NCBI RefSeq assembly: GCF_043641665.1
Contig: NC_092198.1
Coordinates: 16,273,001-16,337,000 of the forward strand
Length of the DNA: 64,000 nucleotides
Origin: Enoplosus armatus
Lineage: Eukaryota > Chordata > Actinopteri > Centrarchiformes > Enoplosidae
Direction of reading: 5' to 3'
Under the pieces are notes generated by a model. The model had not been told where the DNA came from, ran no database searches, and worked only from the letters and a program-made list of their open reading frames with translations. Every line of letters starts with the position of its first letter. Position 1 is the first letter of the stretch. Of the stretch, positions 1 through 13,090 are shown piece by piece. The translations under genes and the position numbers were made by a program.

Positions 1-1534
1 ACATTTTGATTTTGAATTTTTCTTATATTGCACTGTTACCCAGAGTGACTCACTGTGAAAAATGTGAAAGAGAAGGCAGACATGACATAAAGGTCAAAAC
101 CTTGATTCAAACCAATGAAGCCAATATGACACAAGAAACTCTCCGCTCTTTTACTTCTACATCAACGTTCTGTATCTCCCTTTTGCTCATTTTTGTATCT
201 TATCTTGCTCTTCTGTCCTTCACCTCTTCTTCATTTATCTGCCCGTCACATCTTTGCTCCCATTCTTATTTTCTTGCAATTATTTCACCAGCACTCTCCA
301 TCGTCTGTTCAAACAGCCCTTGGACTGCACATTTCAACTGTATCACTGCTTTTACAGGCTTACAGAATTAATGCACGTTCATTTACAAAAACACAGTATA
401 TCTGGCAGAACTTTGTTATCCTAAACAATTACTTGTCTTAGCTTCTGTTTTTCTTAGTCTGATCCAGTTATTGAATTTGCATAATGGGTAAAAAATGAGA
501 AGCAAAAACATATTGCTCTGATTAGCTGTTGTGGTTTACACATGCAATTAAATGAATTTTAAACCGCAAATTAGACAGCAATTCATAAAGCATGCAAGTT
601 TCACACTTTAATTGGGCTGAGAACCAGAATTTCTAAACATTTTATCATTTCAAATAGGCCTTATTACCGAGATGTCTTGAAAACAAGGCTCTACTGCAAG
701 AATAAGCTTTTCCATACTGGATGTTAACATTACTTTAAGTTTTACAAGCAACTAACGTGAGAGACATGCAGGTTCTTTTGCTGTGATCAAACTGTATGAC
801 TTATGATCAGCCAAGCAAATGTGAGCTGCATAGTCAATAAAATTCATTAACTCATGACTTCTGGACATGAATTGACTTTGTGTCCAAAATCAAAACCGGC
901 TGTCTAACTTAAGAGGCCCCGAGTTTAGAAAATTCACAAATGAAGGGAGTAATCCAATGAAATATACATTCATTAGGTTGTAATGCGGTTAGTCTCTGTT
1001 GATTTGCCTTCCTAATTCATGGTCTGTAAGACCGCAATACTCGGAAGCATCATAAGTGGATGCCATTTTAAGTGTAATTCCCAACAGAAGGTATTTATTA
1101 TTAAAGAACATACTGTAATGCTTGTCTTAGTAATGCATTTTTAAATGTTAGACAAGAATAATTAATAATAAACTCCCACTTCACTTTACTTCAAAAGCAA
1201 AGCAACGCTGTGACACAAATGAGAGCTGACCCGTCACCTGAGAATCAATAGCTTTAAAGGAGTAGTAGTTTGAGTGTTTTGCAGCAAGATGTCTGCACTG
1301 CGGATTAAAAAGTCCACTATTTACCTCCGTCTCTGCTATAGTTTATTCTCTGATAACAACCTCATTCTCACTCTGCAGCAGCAAGTAGAGCCTTTCTTCA
1401 AACTGCTCAGCTTATATTGCTCAAGCTATTTGGGGAAATTTGTGCTATTTTGAAAAGGATGCTCACATTAATTTCAACTGTTGAAGAGAGTGTGTATGGT
1501 TTTCAGCCACGCTAGCGGCATAGCTCTAGGAATA

Positions 1535-1860
1535 GCAATGCCAGTCGGTCAGTCTACCACTTTGGTCCTGACAGAAATATCTCATCAGCTGTAGATTGGA
1601 TTGCCATGAGGTTTGGTAGATATTCGCACTCCCCAGAGGATGGAGCCTACTGACTTTGGTGACTTTCCTGTAGCATCACCATGAGGTAGATTTATCTCAG
1701 CAACTATCAGGTGGATTACAGTGGCGTTTTGTATGGATGTTCTGTTACTGTCACTGCAAGCATGTTGGCATGCTGACCTTGGGCCTCACAGAGCTGCTCG
1801 CACGGGTGTATCGTCTTAGTCGTGTTACAAACATCACTGGAATTGATGTCGCTGTGCTCG
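1535..1860 (+). repeat. Dispersed repeat family A, copy 1
   Basis: Contains gacagaaatatctcatcagc, ...ccccagaggatggagcctac... and ...agcatgttggcatgctgacc..., all matching the copy at 10040-10470 and the reverse-strand copy at 25295-25620. Three diverged copies in one window mark it as an interspersed repeat; the class is unknown to me. Confidence 0.7.
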
Positions 1861-2206
1861 AGAGCCCCTCAGCAGTCGTAGCGGGGACCACAGTAATTAC
1901 ATCCAGACCCAAGTTATTAATCAGCCTGTCTACCTCCAGGCAAACTTGCAATTTGAGAGTGTCAATCCAAAGAAACAGCATCAATCAAAGTGAGATGAAA
2001 GCCCGGTGGAAAAGCTAATTAGTGTTAGTAATGGTGAGGGAACTGTGTGTTTGAGCTGTCTTGCACACGATTTCGTCAGTGCACAGATATCATGGTCTGT
2101 TTATAGGGGGACAATCATATCAGGCCTCTGCCCGCCTTCTGCTCGGTCTCGTCTTAGCTGGCTGCACCTTCACGCCACTGGAGGCTGATCAAACAGGTGG
2201 TCTGGG

Positions 2207-2208
<2 letters not shown>

Positions 2209-2248
<40 letters not shown>
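2209..2248 (+). repeat. (TG)n microsatellite
   Basis: About 20 uninterrupted TG units. Confidence 0.95.
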
Positions 2249-2253
<5 letters not shown>

Positions 2254-3912
2254 AGCTCCAGAGAATATGAAGTAAAGGAATCCTATTAAAAAGAGAGAGA
2301 CCAAAACCTCTAGACAGTTCTAAGTATGTAGCTTGCTTCAATATGTTGTTTGGTTTCTGCTGTAACATCCCTCTATTTCTAACCAAAGAGAATATTAAAG
2401 CATGCTGACGTTTACTGGTATGAATAATGTAAAATTTGTGTCTCTTCGAAATTCTCATCAGGTGTCCTTGTCTGTATTTGAAGGCAGCGCTCACACCAGT
2501 CATGACCAAGTCGTAAGTGGATCTAGTGAAGGGACTTTACTCTGGTTCACAGTATAATACTACAATACAAAATCTAAAATCAAAAGGGTGGGTCACATTA
2601 GCTTGAATGCCTGTTAATTGCAGCATTTGTCTATTGAGAAAGCTATAGAACAGAGCAATTTGTTGACTTTTCAAAGCAAACAAGATCTGTGCCCAATCTG
2701 CAGGTGCATTGCTCAAAAACAAAACTGAGTTACCTGGGGATATCAAAAGAAATAGTCTCAGCTACCATGACAACAAAGAATGATGTAAAGACTAGAGGGT
2801 TGTCTTTTACCTTCATCTGCTGAAGGAAGAATGTTTTTCTGTGCTCACCTTGAATCTGAGTTTCAGACGTGTACATACGAGCATGATTTTGTGACATTAT
2901 CACCAGTTTGGAAGTCAACTGTGGTCCAAGTCGCAGTTTACACGAGTGAGACGCCAGTGAGAATGGACTTTTCAGGGAAGTAGGAGAAATCTTGTGTCCA
3001 GTAGTTAAGCTTTCAAAGTGAGCCGTATTCGCATAAAGTATTCATAGAATCTGGATTTTTCAGAGAGCGATATAGAGCAGATGTAATTTTAATCATTTTT
3101 AACAAGGTCATTTAACTTTTTTTGGTTGGAAACCCATAGCAGATACACATTATCACTCTAAAATAATGAATTAATGATAATAATTATTATTTTCAAAACA
3201 TGTATGGAGGGGATCTTTAAAGAGAGAGGAGCTGAATGCGCTTTGAGTGTCACATACAAGGCAGGGAAGTCGGAAAGTATTTAGAGACAGACAAACACAT
3301 TGTTGGTTTTGCTCTTTTCGTGGGATTCATTGACAATAAGAAAAATATAGAATATTGCCAGCCTTATCATGTAAGTCCCTTTTTATGAAGGTTTTGTCCA
3401 CCTCCTGTATGTAATTCTTACTATCATAATAATACAATAACTAAAATATTACATTCTTTGTGACTTGCTCTATGCAGACAGAAAACAAATAAGAACTCGT
3501 AACCTCACATTTTCTTTACAGAATTACTCCAGTCCACCATCTTTTGTGCTGGTACGCCTACACAAGATTAGACTGAGCACAACCCCTCTCTTTTCATCTA
3601 CCCTCCTCTCACAGCCACCACCCCCCCCGGTCCTGTTCCATCAACATCTATCAACGTCCCTTCAATCAGCTGCTGCCCTCTCTCCTCAGCAACTTGTTTC
3701 GGAACATGCTGATCCAAGGACAGGTAATTAGGCACAAACGGACGATGGGTCACTACTGTGATCGAGCTGCGGGAGGTGAAAAGCCTCCTGGTTTCTAACA
3801 ACTTGTCCCACTGATCGACCTGTGGCCAGTCTGCTATAATCTCTGAAAGCTACGGCTCACCTCACGGCTCACCTGGCAGAGCAATACTCTTTCTCTTTCG
3901 CCCTCTACTAAT

Positions 3913-3928
3913 CCCCCCCCCCCCCCCC
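3913..3928 (+). repeat. Poly-C tract
   Basis: 16 consecutive C within a pyrimidine-rich stretch. Confidence 0.9.
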
Positions 3929-5339
3929 TCTCTAATCTCACTCCCCTCCTAACCCCCTCCTTTTCTCACTCTCATTCTACACATCCATTCAATTCACCCC
4001 TGCAATTCAATTTCATTTGCTATATTAGCACAGGACAAGAAATGCTTATCTTGCCAAAACATGTATATAAGAAATAAATGGGAAAACATAAAACAACAGG
4101 CCGTAAATATGAGTAAGGATTAAAGTTGGTAAGCCGTCAAATTTACTCGCAGCCGAAGTAAGTTTTCCAACAAAGGAATCATATTCATGAAGCCATATGT
4201 GCCACAAGCGCTCGATACTAGTCCCTTGGCTGTAATAAACAATGTTACTTTTTACATTCCGCTTTATCAGATACACAATCAATATGCAAATGGGAGCTAA
4301 TTCTGCCAAAATCTCAACATGCTGATCTAAGTCTAGTTTTATCTTGGAACAGGCCTCCTGTCTCTCCACAGAGAGTGCCAGGCGGACTTTTAATGCACTT
4401 CACCACCTCCACTCACACATCAGCGTGCACACAAACACACACAGAGGGACGCACACAATATGCTTCAAAGGCCCGAGCTGGCTTCCAAATGCCAAAATGC
4501 CTGCCGAATAAATACAAACACAAATGCATTAACACACACATAATGACACGCAGCCACTTCCTCGCATATTTCACCGAAATGCTCCCACATTTACACATTT
4601 GTTGACTATAAACAAGCCAAGGATACATGTGTCAGACTGTGGGCTTGCTTAAATCCATGTCATTGTTTACCTGCTCTGCTGTATTGCGTATAATCCTTTT
4701 ACTTTGACTGTTTCTGTGCTTTTACTCTTACTTTTTTACTCCGGCTCTTTGTCATCCCTCATACACTCTTTACCGCTGGCCAAATCCCACCGCCTGGGCA
4801 ATGAGGTCCGGTCCCACTGTACCTGCAGTGTGTTGCCGCCCTTTGGCCCGACGCCGCTGCAGATGGGAGGCAAGAGAGAGGACACATTACAGGTATGAGC
4901 TTTGAAATGGTAAGAAGCTCTGTTTATAGTGCAGTGCAGATGAAAGCGAGCCGCGAGGAGATGCACAAGGCCGAGGGGGAGGTGGGGGTGGCAGGAGGAC
5001 GGGTATATAGGAGAAGGGGAGGATAAGAGGGGGCTTCTCGGCAGCCAACGCCTCAGCTTCACTACTGCCACTGTAGCCTTGATGGATTTACTCTCTCTAT
5101 CTGTTTGCCTCCTTCTTCTTATCTCTCTTTCTCTATCGTTCCTTTGATAAAGGACAAAAAAACAGGTTCACATAGAGGTGGAAATGAGAGGGACAAAGTG
5201 CATGGCCATCCAAACAGGAGTCTGTAAATGGCAATGTTCAGTACAAATCTATATTCTCCACATTTTACACCTACATCATTATGCATGAGGGTGTGTACTT
5301 ATGTGCATTATGTATCTGTGAGGAGAAAGTAGCAGAGCG

Positions 5340-5455
5340 CTGTAGCCTCCTTCTCTTTACTTACACTGCAATGCTACATTTTGTAACACTGCACTGCCCA
5401 ATCTCACCATGGGGATCATTAAAGTTTCATCTTACTGTACTTTATTAGATATCCT
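5340..5455 (+). mobile_element. Possible LINE 3' end relic
   Basis: atggggatcattaaagtttc followed by atcttactgtacttt resembles degraded 3' ends of L2/CR1-type LINEs (ggggatcaataaagt...). Weak, short and without a second copy here. Confidence 0.3.
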
Positions 5456-7864
5456 CAATCAGAAGAGAGCTGTAGGAAAATCTATCCATAGTGATGTTTG
5501 GTGTGCATATTGATTTTAATGAGCCAAAAGGTAAAGTATCAGTACACAAGGTTTCTTTTCAGTGCTTTTGGGCATTTTTTATTAAATATTTCATCTAACT
5601 CCATTCTGATTTAGTTCAAATGTTTTCCAATGCGCAACACAGATAATTCAAGTTGTGTATGTATGCAGAGCAGTGGCCATGAAAAGTATTTAAGTTCAAC
5701 TGAATTTAAAGTACTTGAAACTGTTATTAAGAAACTCAGAATAAATCCCAACTCACCTGGTCCAGACAGCTGGGCTGGGCCGGCACCATGACATCAAAGC
5801 ACTGCTCAGAGCAAACACAGAAGGGAAGCTGGGGGGAAATAAAAGCTTAACATGAGAAAAAGCCTAACAGCGAGAAAAGGAAAGTTGTGTGCAGAGAAAA
5901 CATGAATAATGGATAGAAAGTAGAAATCATGCAGATGAGAACAAATAACACACTCCCAATAAGAGCTGAATTAAAACAGACAATATGACACACATAACTG
6001 AAGACTTTTGCGCATGTGGTGGCACACATACACACACATGAATGTGCAACCAAACGGAGGAACCATCTCTTGTGTGTTTGACAGTAATGAGGCAGAGTGC
6101 TGGATTTGAGGAGCAGAGCCTGCAAGCAACAGACAGGCAAGCAGAGCATGTCAAATCACCCTTATGTGGGACAAAATCATTATGTCACCACAGACTAATC
6201 TGGCAGCCACAAACCACAATTGGTCTTTTGGCAAAGCAAGGGTCAGTGGCAGATGGGTAGAAGCTGGAACTGTGGAAGTAGCTGCAGGCCACACAAACAC
6301 AGTGACTGAAACGCTAACCTCATTTACACCAGTTTCTGTTTGGCTCCCAAGGGCTCAACCTAGGTTCTAAACCTAAGTAAATTTAGGCCAGGCCAGAGGA
6401 GACCATGGCTTCAACGCATCTGGTCACCGGGGGGTCGCTTGCAGCTGTCGCAGTGTGCTCATCGAACATCGAAAGAATGCAAGTGCAAAAAGAGTGGGGA
6501 CTCCAGCTTCTGTACAGCTTTTTGGTGCAGAGACAGAAATGGCAAAGAAAACAACCCGAAGAGAAAGTCATGCGCTAGCAGGAGACTCTTTCCTTTTTTG
6601 TCCTTCTACTGAAGTCATAAACATTTCAGTATTTTGCCAATAAACTTAACAATTATTTAAGCAATACAGTTCTTCTTTTGGAATAAGTGTCAATTATGGT
6701 GATAGAAAAAGAGTCACAACAACGGTTAAAATTTCAGAATAAGACTGCTCAGTAAAAACAGACATTATTAGGAGAAACGTGTCTTCTCAAGTTTTGTAAA
6801 CTGTGATGAAGTTTGACAAAACGGACTTTGGGTCAATGAAAAATGCACATTGGCTGCCAAAAAAACGAAAGAACACTTTAGTCATTATTTCAAAGACGTG
6901 CACAGTAAACATACCAATTAATTTCAGTTCTGTTTCATTTAGTTAATGTTAAATACTTTTGTATGCCAGTTGGGATTAATAAAGGACCAATTTAGCAGCA
7001 AAATAAATGGATAACTGAAATCAATAGATGTTGGGTCTGCATGACTAGACTCAAGTTTCTGTCTTAAAGAAAGAAATGTAAAATGCAAAAGTGTAAAATA
7101 CTTTTTCAAACTACGGCCTCTGGATGAGTTGAGTTGAAATGATCAAAATGAAGACATTTAAGACTTAAGCGTGTACATGAATACGATCATGTACTCAGCT
7201 TGTTGACTCTGTAGTTCATCGTTTCATAAAACTTGCAAAGTACTGGGCTGTTTTATAGTTGCTTGATGTTCCAAACTGCAAGGCAGCAAGGGAGAAAACA
7301 CCAAAATAAACTACTCAACTCGTGATACTTCTGCTTTGAGACACAGTACATGTTGTTTTCTGTTGTTTGGAAGAAGAAATTGAAACTGCACCCACCAAGA
7401 TTCTTAAGTCAGTGGGGCCAAAGCCAGCCCTCTACACTGAAATACAAACGTCTCTATATTGTCATTTAAACCAACACTGCAATCCTTTTTGATGATGAAT
7501 GATGGCGACATTTTACGATTACGTTTACCTCCAAACACAATTATGTGAATATGTTTCTGCCAACATAGCTACTTAGTTGTGAATGTAACACAGTACACTT
7601 ACTCTACTGATGTACAATTATGAGGCACTTTTACTTAATATAAGTGTTTCAATTTGATTCTACTTTGTACCTCTAATTCACTCATTTTCAGAGTGCTTTT
7701 TACTCCAATACATTAGTTTGTCAGAGTCACAAGTTACTTTGCACATTCAAATTTAATAAACAAAACTCCAGCTTAACCGTCTACAACAGAGAAATACTAC
7801 ATGAAGGCATATGTTATAATAGTCCAATGATATAATACATGAGAATATAACTTTCTACAAATAC

Positions 7865-8400
7865 ACCTTTATTTGGTCACTTGGGGGAAGCGGAAACAAG
7901 TTGTGAGCACAACACTGACATATCATCACCTTTTAATTTGATATAGCGAACAAACAATGGCTTATTTACACATCCAGCAGTTATGGAGCAACATTATCTT
8001 TCATTTGGAGTCACCCGGCCAGCTGTCAAATGTCAAGTCCAATATTCACTTTCTTTTAGCTCTGTTTTTGGTCTCCTGGTGGAAATATCTGGCTCTCTAG
8101 CTGCTAAATGCTCCACTATGTTCACCAGCTAGTCGCTGTGGCCGTCTGCCATTTGGTGTTAAGGAGGCAGTGTACAGTGGGTTTTTAGAGTTTTTTCGCT
8201 GAAAACTGCTGCCTGCTATGGACAAAAACGCTGTCATGAGAGCGGTGGGAGTGAACCAAATCAATACATTTACAGGCCAGACAGCTAAACAATGAAACTC
8301 ACTATAAAGCTCTGTAAAGCCTAAATTCTCTGTAGATCCATCACTACGAGTGCCCCCTTTCACACTGTCACATTGTGTCATTATAAAAATATTAATTATG
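7865..8400 (+). repeat. Dispersed repeat family C, copy 1
   Basis: Blocks such as ttagctctgtttttggtctc, ...tctagctgctaaatgctcca... and ttcaccagctagtcgct recur on the minus strand at 52340-52640. Moderately diverged; no coding capacity seen. Confidence 0.6.
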
Positions 8401-10039
8401 GCCGCTGTAAGTAAAAAACACAAAGGTATTTTCACTAATTACTACAAATGCTGCATTCAGTTGGGTTAATAGAAAGAATTCCCAGCACCAGTTCTTTTGT
8501 GACGTTCACATAGCTAATCACACAACAAACACAACATCGATCTAATCTGAGTTCGAAACCCATTTCTATGTAAACAGAGCCACCAAAATAAGCTGCTTTT
8601 CCACTATAAGGTATAGGGCAATATGGGCTAAAATTGCCTACAGCTTTGGGCTTCATCTTTGCACCTGCTGATCTGCTTGTATTTCTGTTGCACAAAGTCT
8701 GGCCCCAAGATTAGGCAACAACATGTGGCACAGATGTTGTAATCTTAATCCTGCTGCAGTGATTGTGAAACTGATGTGTGACAAAGTCTACGGCTGATGC
8801 CACTTTATCTGTTACTTCACAGGTTACTCGCATACAAAACGTTCCGGATAATGCTTTATAATGATAAAAAAAAAGATGTATTTGGGTGTACTGCACGGTA
8901 GATGGCCATAATAACTCTGCATCAGTCCATGCTGCCAAATTGAGACAAATGTGGAACCCAGAGATAACTTCCCTAATAGGATCTTCCACCATGTGATATT
9001 GTAAATTAATATGCATGCAAGAAGGAGTTGGAGTTGTGTGAATATAAAGATGGGTTTTAAAGTAATAGTATTTGTACTGCTTTCTTTTATGGCATGCAAA
9101 GAACAGACATCATTTGTATCAAATGGTTTTCTCAGGCACTTTAAATTCTGCTGGAGTCACACAGGTAGCTACAGTGGACTGCCTCACCCCTGTATGATGA
9201 AAGCATGCATCACACAGTCAACTTCCCCTCCTTGGCAGCCAAAGTACAATCTTTCCCACACCCCAAAAACATGATAAAAATCGTTACACAACAGTGAAGC
9301 TGAGATCTAACAGGGGGAGGAGGGAGGGAATCCTCAATATTTAACACCTCTCATCCTACATTCACTTTGACTCAGACCGAGGAATAACCTTCTGATCTCC
9401 CCCATCAAAGCTCACTCAGGCAGTCACCTCACATCTCCCTCTATCCCCGAGTCTAATCGGCACTGATTGGCTTATGAAAATCCTAATCATTGAAAATTAC
9501 TTTTAATGTGATGCCGGTATGTGTGGATTCTGAATAACTTTGAAATGACGATAGAGTGCAGGAGGGTTTTTCTGTGCCTACTTGATTTGAAGTAGCTTTG
9601 CGCAGTCACTCTATATGGATGTGGTTTTGAAAGCTAATGAGACAGAGCAGACTCCCCTCCTCTTTGGGGAAGGGGGGCAGCCAAATCCCTAACGAAAAAA
9701 CACTACTATAATCCTACAGGGACATAGCAAGCCTATGGAATGTGTACGGCACTTCAACCTTGACGTTAAAGTGAGCTTGAATGTATTTTTTCATCTTCTA
9801 CGGCTTCATGTAATATGTAATACTAATAATGCGTCCATGCCCTCAACTGTGAACTTATGACTCCATCTTACTGATTCTGATTCCATTTCAATGTCTTATG
9901 GTAGAGATAATATTTTACCTGTCTCATGCTTTGTTTCTGCTGTTCAGTGGGTTTAGGTAATAAATCATGCTCAATATTTTTAGCCACCCTGAATATCGGT
10001 ACCGATTGATTATACAGATGGCTCTATGGATGACAAAGT

Positions 10040-10470
10040 GAGTCAGTCAGTCGGTCAGTTGGTCCTAAACGTTGGTCCAGACTGAAATATCTCAACAACT
10101 ATTAAATGGATTGCCATGAACTTTTGTACAGACATTCGTGGTCCCCAGAGGATGGATCCTAATGACTTTGGAGGTCCCCACACTTTTCTTCTAGTGCCAC
10201 CATGAGGTTGACATTTGTGGTTTTGAGTGGAATTCATCAACAACTGGACGGTTTGTCATGAAATTTGGTTCAGACATTTATGTCCCCCTCAGGATGAACT
10301 GCAATAACTTTGGTGACCATCTGACTACATCTAGTGCCGTCATCTGGTCAAAATTGGTCAATTTATCAAATTACTTTCTTTTGTGACCAAATCATTGTCA
10401 TTGTGAGCATGTTAGCATGCCGATGTTAGCTCAAACAGCCACTAGCGTGGCTGTAGACACCTTGTCTTGT
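10040..10470 (+). repeat. Dispersed repeat family A, copy 2
   Basis: Longest of the three copies. Shared blocks are gactgaaatatctcaacaac, gtccccagaggatggatcct and gagcatgttagcatgccgat. It ends near agccactagcgtggctgtag. Confidence 0.7.
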
Positions 10471-10985
10471 TAACAGTTTCATCTCCTATTGCTATAGGAC
10501 AGCCACTTATAACGTCTCATGGTACTCAGTTTTGATCTTGTGACCTTCCTTTGCATGGTGGCATTTGAATGTCTCATGGTATCATGGGAATATTATATTC
10601 TTACCGTCTTAAGTTAACAGTGACAATACTTTTCATTTGGATCTCCTAAAGAACCACTTCAGTATTGCCTCAGTGTGTGGGTGAGTTTATAGTGACTTCA
10701 GTGACCCTTCATTCTATCTCCTTTGACATCACTCAGTCATCTAATATTGTAGTCTGGGTACTGCTGTGATACTTGCATAGATAGTAACACTTCCTAAATG
10801 AATTATCACATCAGTTCTTCTTTCTCGACTAATCCTTCCACCAGCGTTGTTGCCTGCCATTTACCACTGAGGAAAACTGTTAAAAACAAAAAGACAAACA
10901 CGCACAAAACGGCGGGGCAGGAGGTGCACGAAACAGATGGCTGTTCCCTCTGCATAAGTAAATTAACCATAAATTCAATTCCCCA

Positions 10986-10988
<3 letters not shown>

Positions 10989-11026
<38 letters not shown>
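10989..11026 (+). repeat. (TG)n microsatellite
   Basis: About 19 TG units, followed by a GA-rich stretch and the LINE-like tail. Confidence 0.95.
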
Positions 11027-11029
<3 letters not shown>

Positions 11030-11049
11030 GAGAGAGACAGAGAGAGAAA

Positions 11050-11120
11050 ATGTGGCAACAACATTGCTTTTTAAAACTTTGATGCCAATAAAGCCCTCTG
11101 AATTGAATTGAATTGAATGT
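11050..11120 (+). mobile_element. Probable LINE 3' tail
   Basis: tttgatgccaataaagccct followed by an (ATTGA)n run (ttgaattgaattgaattg) is the usual 3' end of a fish LINE (RTE/L2/Rex-like), where a short tandem tail follows the poly(A)-signal-like motif. Only the tail is present. Confidence 0.45.
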
Positions 11121-11382
11121 AACTCTGTGTTCATCTTATAGCTGATATGCAGCAGGGACACCATTGTTTGGCACAGTCTCATTAAATGAAGTCAAACTGA
11201 ATGTTTCTTTATCACATCACTGCCAATAAAGCTAATGCTAAATGATTTCTGTTTAACTATTGGCAGTCATTTGCTCATGTGTATTGTAGCTTATAGGATA
11301 GTGGAGGCTATTGGTTCCCCTCTTGTCACTCCAACATATTTGAAATGAATAGTGATTGATAGAGCGAGGAGAATAGGGAGGG

Positions 11383-11384
<2 letters not shown>

Positions 11385-11433
<49 letters not shown>

Positions 11434-11447
11434 GGGGGGGGGGGGGG
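11385..11447 (+). repeat. (GA)n tract followed by 16 G
   Basis: GA dinucleotides run from 11385 to 11431 and lead directly into G at 11432-11447: a 63-base pure purine strand just upstream of the CpG-rich block. Confidence 0.95.
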
Positions 11448-11449
11448 TT

Positions 11450-11823
11450 GAGCCTATCCGGAGGAAGAAGCAACTAGCGAAGAAGCAGCAGTTGCACTTG
11501 TCAAAGCGGCTCCACGTAGCCAGCAGGCTGCACACTTAAGATCCCCCCGTTTACATTTGACATCACTCACTTTCAAACGCATTCTTGAGCCGCAGTCGCA
11601 TCATCTGCGGCTCTCTGTCCGCGTTGTGTTGGACACGCGGCTGGAAATGGGATTTTCTTTAACGTAACTTAGCGGCGGCGGCGGCAGTTGTTGGACCGGC
11701 GTTTTCGGCGCCTCCTCGCAGCGGATTTACAAAGCCTCTCCGGAGCCTGCAATGATATCCGGCACCCTGGACAGCGACTAAGCATTTCAGCAGCCCGGAC
11801 AGAGACTAACCGTCCACCGGAAG
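11450..11823 (+). other. Putative non-coding first exon of tmem121, ending in a splice donor
   Basis: Inside a CpG-rich block the sequence reads ...ccaccggaag|gtaagccagc, a consensus donor with the intron starting at 11824. No long ATG-initiated frame continues through it. The next gene downstream on this strand with a matching acceptor is the tmem121 coding exon at 46031, so the simplest reading is a 5'UTR exon followed by a ~34.2-kb intron. The 5' end of the exon is not visible and 11450 is only a bound set by the upstream poly-G tract. Alternatively it could belong to an unannotated lncRNA. Confidence 0.5.
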
Positions 11824-12341
11824 GTAAGCCAGCGGAGTTGAACGGCACTCAATATCACCTCTATACGTTGAAGGTGCCACGACTTGTCTCTTCGGAGAGA
11901 TATACAAGCCAGTACAAACAGCAACAGTCTAGGTTGAGGTGAATTCGTTTCATTTTTTTTTTTTAAGCAGTTCAGTCGAGTTTCTTCAGCCGGTGAGTTT
12001 GAAGGGGAAATCTGACCACTTTCTGCCGGTCTAGTTTGCGACTCTTTTCCGCCGCTCTCCTCGATGTTAAACCGGCTAGATTTTGTGGCTTTGCAGCCTT
12101 ACTAATAGTGAATTCATGTGGTGTGATGTGGCGAAGTCATCTCCGAGCATTACTGTTATTGTCTCTGTCATTAGTGCGATGTGCTTCGGTGTGAGGGCGA
12201 GCTTCCGTTCGCTCTCCGTCAGTTTTATTTAAGGCGGCTGTTTATTTTGAAGAGTCAGCGCGTGCCCAGGCAGCAGCGGCTCGTGCCTCCGGTCTGCGCG
12301 GAAAATCAGCCCATCCATGTTCTGAGGCCCCCCCCCACCAC

Positions 12342-12373
<32 letters not shown>

Positions 12374-12430
12374 CACACCACCCCCACAGGATCGCGGCCA
12401 GCAGCTAGCAGTCACTGAGAAAATATATAA
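11560..12430. promoter_or_regulatory. CpG-island-like promoter region
   Basis: CpG dinucleotides are dense here (GCGGCGGCGGCGGC near 11671-11686, and many more to about 12410), in sharp contrast with the AT-rich, CpG-poor flanks. It surrounds the donor at 11823/11824 and is the clearest island in the left three quarters of the window. I see no convincing TATA box at a fixed distance, as is common for island promoters. It could drive transcription in both directions. Confidence 0.6.
12342..12370 (+). repeat. (CA)n microsatellite in the CpG-rich block
   Basis: About 14 CA units at the 3' side of the island, close to a C run at 12439-12450. Confidence 0.95.
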
Positions 12431-12749
12431 CCTCACGACCCCCCCCCCCCTCGTGCTTTCACCGATATTTCAGACTGACCATCGGATAATGAGCACGAGA
12501 CAGGCGCTCCTCCCTTCTGACCTATACATTTACATTATATAACATTTTTTTTTGGCTATTAATCCAGCGTGATTTGCTATGAGTGGGCAGCCTGTGGGTT
12601 CAGCTGCTTTTTGGTTTTTTTTTTGCTCAATGGCACTTCAACAGGAAACATGGCTGCTGCATGGACCCTCTTTGTGGGCTTTTGTGGCACCTGTTTAACC
12701 AAGTGAGTCCAAAAGTTGATCATGCAGGTTTATCCATTGTAATGCTTCT

Positions 12750-13090
12750 AATGTACTGGAGTATGGGTTTGACAAATATCTATTGGTATTTGACAAGATA
12801 TTTAGTCAAATGATTAGTCAATTAACCGTTAGTTAATACTGTTTTGCTTATCGATTCATTGTTTTAAGTCATTTTTTTCAAGCACAAATGCTTTAGTTTT
12901 ATTTCATCAATTGCAAGCATTTGCTTCTTCTCTTTGTGCCATGTGACCAGTAGTTGGACATTCCCAGTTGGAAATTGTAAAGGGTATTTTGTCACTTTTT
13001 CGGATATTTCATGGACCAAGCGTTTAATCGACTAATCAAGAAAAGAATTAGCATAGTAATCGACAATGAAAATATCATTGGTTGGAGCCA
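12750..13090 (+). repeat. Dispersed repeat family B (AATTAATC-rich), copy 1
   Basis: Contains repeated agtcaattaac/aatcgactaatcaag-type motifs, the shared block caagcacaaatg and a degraded gttggacattccc segment. It parallels the copy at 23225-23555. Repeats rich in aatcgattaatcg are common in teleosts; I cannot name the superfamily. Confidence 0.6.

Larger units (their letters stand above)
1..11384. other. Non-coding flank with repeats; no recognised gene
   Basis: I see no conserved protein. Positions 1-1530, 2260-4700, 5900-7850 and 8420-10020 hold nothing I can name beyond AT-rich unique-looking DNA and a 16-base C run at 3913-3928. Dispersed repeats at about 1535-1860, 7865-8400 and 10040-10470 are listed separately, as are two splice-flanked patches on the minus strand at 4774-4856 and 5757-5828. 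An octamer ATGCAAAT occurs at about 4282 but has no other support. Confidence 0.5.

Noticed and set aside
6383..6600. Possible minus-strand exon near 6.4-6.57 kb
   Set aside because: Open in more than one frame, but the acceptor candidates are poor and the donor (GTGACC) is weak. No protein similarity.
8540..8570. gagttcgaaaccc, resembling a tRNA T-arm
   Set aside because: No cloverleaf can be built from the surrounding sequence.
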